A stretch of 64,000 bases of DNA from Brachionus manjavacas (lineage: Eukaryota > Rotifera > Eurotatoria > Ploima > Brachionidae), in NCBI GenBank assembly GCA_019054805.1, contig JAHQIY010000011.1:1431001-1495000 (forward strand), given 5' to 3'. Position numbers and translations under genes: made by a program. Below, piece by piece: positions 59,415 to 64,000 of the stretch. How positions within the stretch are numbered: position 1 is the stretch's first letter; the number at the start of each line of letters is the position of its first letter. Below the pieces are notes generated by a model, which did no database searches, was not told the DNA's origin, and saw nothing but the letters and a program-made list of their open reading frames with translations.

Positions 59415-59833
59415 TTAAAATCGTTTAAATAAACTTATCAAAGAAGTTAAAGATAACAAAAATGTAACAAAATTGTTTGAAAGGAATTTCGATGTAAAAT
59501 TACAATTTTCGCCAGTACAACAGAATCTTTCGTAATCTACCCCCAAAAGACTAGCTTTTCCTTCTACACATGATGTTGAACAACCTCTGTTGTAAACAGT
59601 TACTCCTAAAACTGTGCCTTTATCTTTCTGTTAAAAATTGAATAATTTTAAAAATTTAATAAAATTTGAGAAACTTAAAAAGTTACAAAGCATTTGCTAT
59701 CACTGTCTGAACAGTCATCTGATTGGGCTGAAGATACTGTCGTACAACCGGTACAAGTGTAGCATTTTAGAGCATCTGTTCGTGTTAAAATGCATGCAAT
59801 TGTAAGAGTAAAAATAATTGCGAATGATCTCAT
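59415..59833 (-). CDS. Ly6/uPAR family secreted protein, 119 aa, copy 4
   Basis: Exons at 59687-59833 and 59415-59627 with a 59-bp intron. The coding sequence matches the other three copies by eye. Such close agreement implies recent duplication or ongoing gene conversion. Confidence 0.85.
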
Positions 59834-61748
59834 GTTGAAATTGGTCAATTTGATTTTACTTTTGGTAATTAAATTTACTTTTTCAACAGCTATTTATATG
59901 GTGATATGATTATTTTATCCTCATGACAACTCAAAACAAACAAATCGCTAAAAAATTAACTCAGATTTAATATTCTTTTTTCTAATTCTTTTTTCAATTT
60001 TTTTTCAAAACAACAACAATTTTTTGAAATTTAAAAGGATTTGAATTAGTATTTGCAATTACGTAAATGGAACTTTGTTTGAACTAAATATTTCATAGCT
60101 AAAATCGAAAGTATATCAAAAATACCTGTTACCTTTCAAATTTTTACCTAAATTTGATTAAGATTCAAGATCATTTTGGTCTTAATTTATTAAAAAATGA
60201 TTGAACAATTTCTAAATTAATTATATTAATTCGGAATAGTCTAGAAAATGATTTAATCTATTTTTTTTTTGTTAAACTAAGCTTTAACCATTTCTCCTAG
60301 TTTTAAATTATAAAATATTTAATAGACTAAACGCATTGAATTAAATTACGTAAAATTAATTTTGACCCCATAACAAGTTAAAAAGCTTGTTGAAGGGTCA
60401 AAGTTTGAAAGCTTTAAAGATTTATTTCTTCGTCGACCAAAAATTGAATTGATAAAGGAAATTTTATTGAAAATTTATCTTTAAAAACTAGCTTTTTTAA
60501 ACACTTTCTTCATTTTTAGATCTAAAGCTTTACTACATCTTTGAAACCTTAAAAATTTTATATTATTATCGGTCTGCTGCTTTTTGTGATTAACGAAAAG
60601 AAGCACAATATTGAAAACTTCATTTTTTTAAATAATTTAAAAAATTGACTCTCTTAATTATTTATTTTTTCAAAAATAAATAATCTCAATATTAAAAAAA
60701 TATTAATATTGAGAGTTACTTTATATCAATTAAATTTTTCTTTTAATTTTTTATTCAAATTTTTTGCAATTATAAATTCAAGAATATAACGGATAAATCT
60801 TTTAATTGATTAATTTGAAAAGATTTAAATTTAAAAATCGTTTGGAAAATAATTTTGATCAATTTTTCTTTTTGGTAGTCACAGTTTTATATAACTCTAC
60901 TTGTATTAGCTTTAAAAAAATATATAAATATTCTCATACTGTTATAAAAACTCTAGACAATATTGATCAAAAATCATTTTTTCTTTTTAAATGAATAAAT
61001 TTCAGTGAAATTTCAGAATGGCCTCCGTTTTTTCATTTGGGACATAATTCATTTTAATTATTTTTATTACCATTTCTAATGAGCTTTTTATAAATATATA
61101 ATTTTAGGAAACCATCTAAGACCATTAAATGAAAAAAAAAATACAGCCAGATGTCAATTAAGTTAGTCGATGCATATTTTAACTCCAGGGTTTAAGGATG
61201 AAAAAGTTTTATTTAAAAAAAAAGAATTTTATTCTTAAAAAAATCTAAAAATAACTCCAAATTGTGAAAAGCTTTTTTTATTTTAAATGTATACCAAAAC
61301 AAGCAATAACCGACGTCTGCTAATTGTTGTAGGAGTCATGATCGGTGTTTACTTTTTCTCGAGAATAATTTTTTTCCAAATAATGGAACGATTGAACTAA
61401 ATACATAAAACTAAGAAACATACTTTTAAATAGTTAATTAAAAAGAAATTGAAGAAGCTGGGATCAACAGTTTGTTCAAAATTACATTGGAAAAAAATAA
61501 ATACATTAACGCCCGGAGGGGGTTTTTTAAACTCCTATTTGAAATTAAATATATAAGCTTTCCTTTTAATTATACTTTTTATTTATTAATTACAAGAAAA
61601 ATAAATAAAAATATAATGTCAAAGCGAGCTTTAGCTAAACTTGCTTTGAACAGCTAACTAAAGCTGATAATGATAATTCAGATCCTTCAGGCAATACATT
61701 ATTGAAGAAATCAATAAGAATTTATAGTGATAGAATAGTGATTTCTGG

Positions 61749-62006
61749 TTGATAAATAATTAGAAAATTGTCAAAATATTTATTTTACAATGATTTTATT
61801 AAATTTTTATATTTATTTTATTAAGTTAAAACTATATCTAAAATGCATCTTGTTCATCGAAATCGTTCTGTTCATTCACTGGCATTGAGTGTTCAATCAA
61901 ATCATCAACAAGTTCATCTAAAACTTTCTTAACTTCGGTGGATATCATAAAATCGTCAAGTTGGGAGCTAAATTTTTGTATTCATGTTGATCAAATCACC
62001 ACAAAC
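61749..62006 (-). pseudogene. Inverted copy of the TRPA 3' end, copy 8
   Basis: It keeps Val in KKVLDEL like the source gene and ISTEV/Glu like copy 4. It has one extra change near 61864 (AATCGTTC for AATCCTTC). Confidence 0.85.
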
Positions 62007-62831
62007 TATTTTTTTTTAATTTAGAATTTTGAAAAATTGTAAAGATTGATTAATCATTCGAAAAGTAATTTCAGATTTTAAAATATTTTTTATTTAATTT
62101 CAAGGAATATAACTCAATAAAAATATATTTTTAATTAATATTAATAATAATAAGCTACAGCAGGACGCCTGTGGAGCGAGACAAGATCTAGTTTCGCTAT
62201 GGTAATTATAACTCATGGGAAAATTGTCACGTATTCAAAAAGTTCTAGAATATTTATCGAACTATCAATTTTGAAGTTCGGTCTTAAATCATAAGCTTAT
62301 GATCAGTTAGTAACAAAACTTGACATTCCAAATTTAGCCATATAAAAACAATAATAAATACAAATCCTAAAAATTTTAGATCTTTTGAATAATATTTTCC
62401 GATCTTTATAATAAAATAAAACAAATCATGAATTGAATTTTTATTCCAATTTAATTCTTGTGCCAGGAACTACGCACCATATAGGTTAACATCTCATAAC
62501 AAAGCATTTGAGATCAAAAATGTATCAAAAAAATTGCTAGTTACTCCAATAAATGTGTGTAGTCATGATCCTTCTTAGCACTATGAATCTACAAAGCACA
62601 CTTTCCTTTTGTGAGAATACTCTTTAGGTTACAAGACATGTTTTATTCAAATAATTAATATCATAAATACCCAAATATCTGTTTTTTTTAACAATGAATT
62701 ACTGGCTTTTATTAATTTTAAAAATTACGTTCCCTTCCAAATTAATCTATCTCAGAGACACTATCCATACGATGATTTAATATTTTTAAATAATAAAATT
62801 TTTTGTCTCTTTTATTCTCTTTTTTTTTATC

Positions 62832-63441
62832 TTTATTTCCACTTTTTTTTCTTTGTGTTTAATTTCTATAAGTAACTTATTTATGTAAGGGTTTCAGGAC
62901 TAAATTTATTAAAATGCCTTAAAAATTTTAAAGCATTGAACGATAAATCGCAGACATACAAAGTTTTGACTGTAATTTAATTTCATTGATTCTAAGAAAG
63001 CCTTCGATATCATACTCCGAGAGGCCATGTAGGCCATTTTACGATCTTAAGCCAGCCACAGAAGAAAGTTCACTTGATAAAGCTCATCTATGAGAAAAAC
63101 GGGTGTAACTTAACATAAATATTTTGTAGTTTATATTATATTTTTACATTTACTTATGCTTTGCAAATAAATCAATTAAGTCAACTCCTTAATTTAGTTG
63201 TATATGATGCTCCTATTATTTTCAATTCGTTTTAAATTTAAACATTATTTTTGAAGAAATCGCAAAAAAACTATATTTTTTTTATTTTTTTATAATGCTT
63301 CGATGATTTAAAAAAAATAAAAACACAAATTAAAATCGTTTAAATAAACTTATCAAAGAAGTTAAAGATAACAAAAATGTAACAAAATAGTTTGAAAGGA
63401 ATTTCGATGTAAAATTACAATTTTCGCCAGTACAACAGAAT
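62832..63441. repeat. Array unit 8 (partial, right edge of the array)
   Basis: It matches the unit start through the Ly6 3' exon and stops within it at ACAACAGAAT (63441), after which the sequence is unrelated. Confidence 0.9.
63330..63441 (-). pseudogene. Ly6 gene 3' fragment at the array edge
   Basis: Only the last 36 codons and the stop of the Ly6 second exon remain, including the CC....CN end and the hydrophobic tail. One substitution changes an Asn to Tyr before the tail. There is no promoter or first exon. Confidence 0.8.
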
Positions 63442-63484
63442 TTTAAGAATATTTATTTAAAACTTTATCATTTAGAACGGCATT

Positions 63485-63572
63485 GACTTGTTTAAAAGTC
63501 ACCGTTTTAAGTCTTTATCACAATAATTAAAGTCAAAGTTATTTCTTAAGACATGTGACTTTAAAACTAGTC
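63485..63572. repeat. Short foldback element
   Basis: GACTTGTTTAAAAGTCAC is mirrored by GTGACTTTAAAACTAGTC. It is related to the element at 26618-26734 in TRPA intron 5 and lies 44 bp beyond the array edge. Confidence 0.65.
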
Positions 63573-64000
63573 TGCTTTCACATGTTTATTTAAAATCTCA
63601 TTTCAAAACCTTTCTTTCTTCTTAATTTGAGCCAATCAATGAAAATAAAATAGAAAAAATTTAAAAAAATATTAATTTTGGACTCGGATTTTTGCCAAAA
63701 AAAAAACTAAAAAAATACAAAAATCATTCAAAAATAAAAAAATAATGACATTGACATTAGTTTTTAAAAATTTCAAAATATTTGGAACGAATTTAGCATT
63801 TGTTTTTAAATTTCTCAAGAGCTAAGAATTCAAAAAAAATTAAACATTTAAACCTAATAAGTTATTTTTGTAATTTCAAAGAAGGCAAAACAAACGAATT
63901 AATTCAATGGAGATTGGTTCTGAAGTTATTTTTGAAAGAACAAGTGGTTTATTTCTTAAATTTAATTTTATTTAGGTTTTGACTTTTTATTTTGAGAAAA
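63573..64000. other. Gene-free AT-rich end of window
   Basis: No supported feature was seen. The frame at 63800-63982 has no recognisable motif. Confidence 0.5.

Larger units (their letters stand above)
58917..62831. repeat. Array unit 7 (full, about 3915 bp)
   Basis: Same order as unit 6. It differs by small indels, including a shorter spacer D near 62397. Confidence 0.95.

Noticed and set aside
34936..63441. CRISPR array
   Set aside because: The units are kilobases long, contain genes with introns and lie in eukaryotic DNA. There is no short repeat-spacer pattern.
34936..63441. Pure assembly artefact
   Set aside because: Units differ by diagnostic substitutions, indels, a unit-specific segment and an internal transposon, which simple mis-assembly would not create, though exact copy number remains uncertain.

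Overview
The window is AT-rich animal (metazoan) nuclear DNA. Coding exons are split by GT..AG introns, there is a TRPA-type ion channel with ankyrin repeats, a eukaryotic tRNA-Lys, Ly6/uPAR-type secreted proteins, many non-LTR retrotransposon remains, and AATAAA polyadenylation signals. Nothing bacterial is seen (no operons, Shine-Dalgarno sites or CRISPR). The very low GC content and small introns would suit an AT-rich invertebrate such as a monogonont rotifer, but the species cannot be fixed from the sequence alone.

Layout. 1-7.1 kb is mostly gene-free, with a 549-bp foldback element at the left edge and a decayed reverse-transcriptase (RT) tail near 2.2-2.9 kb. 7.2-7.9 kb holds a compact TATA-driven gene for a Gln/Asn/Leu/Gly-rich low-complexity protein. 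8.2-15.4 kb is a transposon graveyard: a split RT/RNase H retroelement, a possible Tigger-type transposase tail, and several copies of one non-LTR family, including an inverted 3' end at 14.9-15.4 kb. 18.5 kb carries tRNA-Lys(TTT). 19.7-28.5 kb holds a six-exon TRPA channel gene (about 1339 aa) with an unusual coiled-coil C-terminus. 28.8-31.8 kb is a decayed CR1-like element on the minus strand. 31.9-34.9 kb mixes old RT fragments, a polypyrimidine minisatellite, a foldback element and diverged relatives of the downstream array.

34.9-63.4 kb, almost half the window, is a tandem array in two forms: a full unit of about 3.92 kb and an internally deleted unit of about 2.26 kb. Each full unit contains, on the minus strand, a two-exon gene that ORF scanning misses: a 119-aa Ly6/uPAR (three-finger) protein with a signal peptide, ten cysteines in its mature part and a hydrophobic C-terminus suggesting a GPI anchor. 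Four copies are complete, four are cut to 13 codons, and one is broken at the array's right edge. Every unit also carries an inverted copy of the last part of the upstream TRPA gene: its final coding segment, 3' UTR and poly(A) signals. There are eight such copies.

In the short units the deletion joins the Ly6 TATA box and start codon directly to the TRPA 3' end. This makes four copies of what looks like a promoter-to-poly(A) mini-gene with almost no reading frame. The array is interrupted at 46.4-50.1 kb by a composite insertion: a non-LTR element nested in sequence with piggyBac-like ends. The Ly6 amplification, the captured TRPA 3' ends and the fused mini-genes are the most unusual content here.
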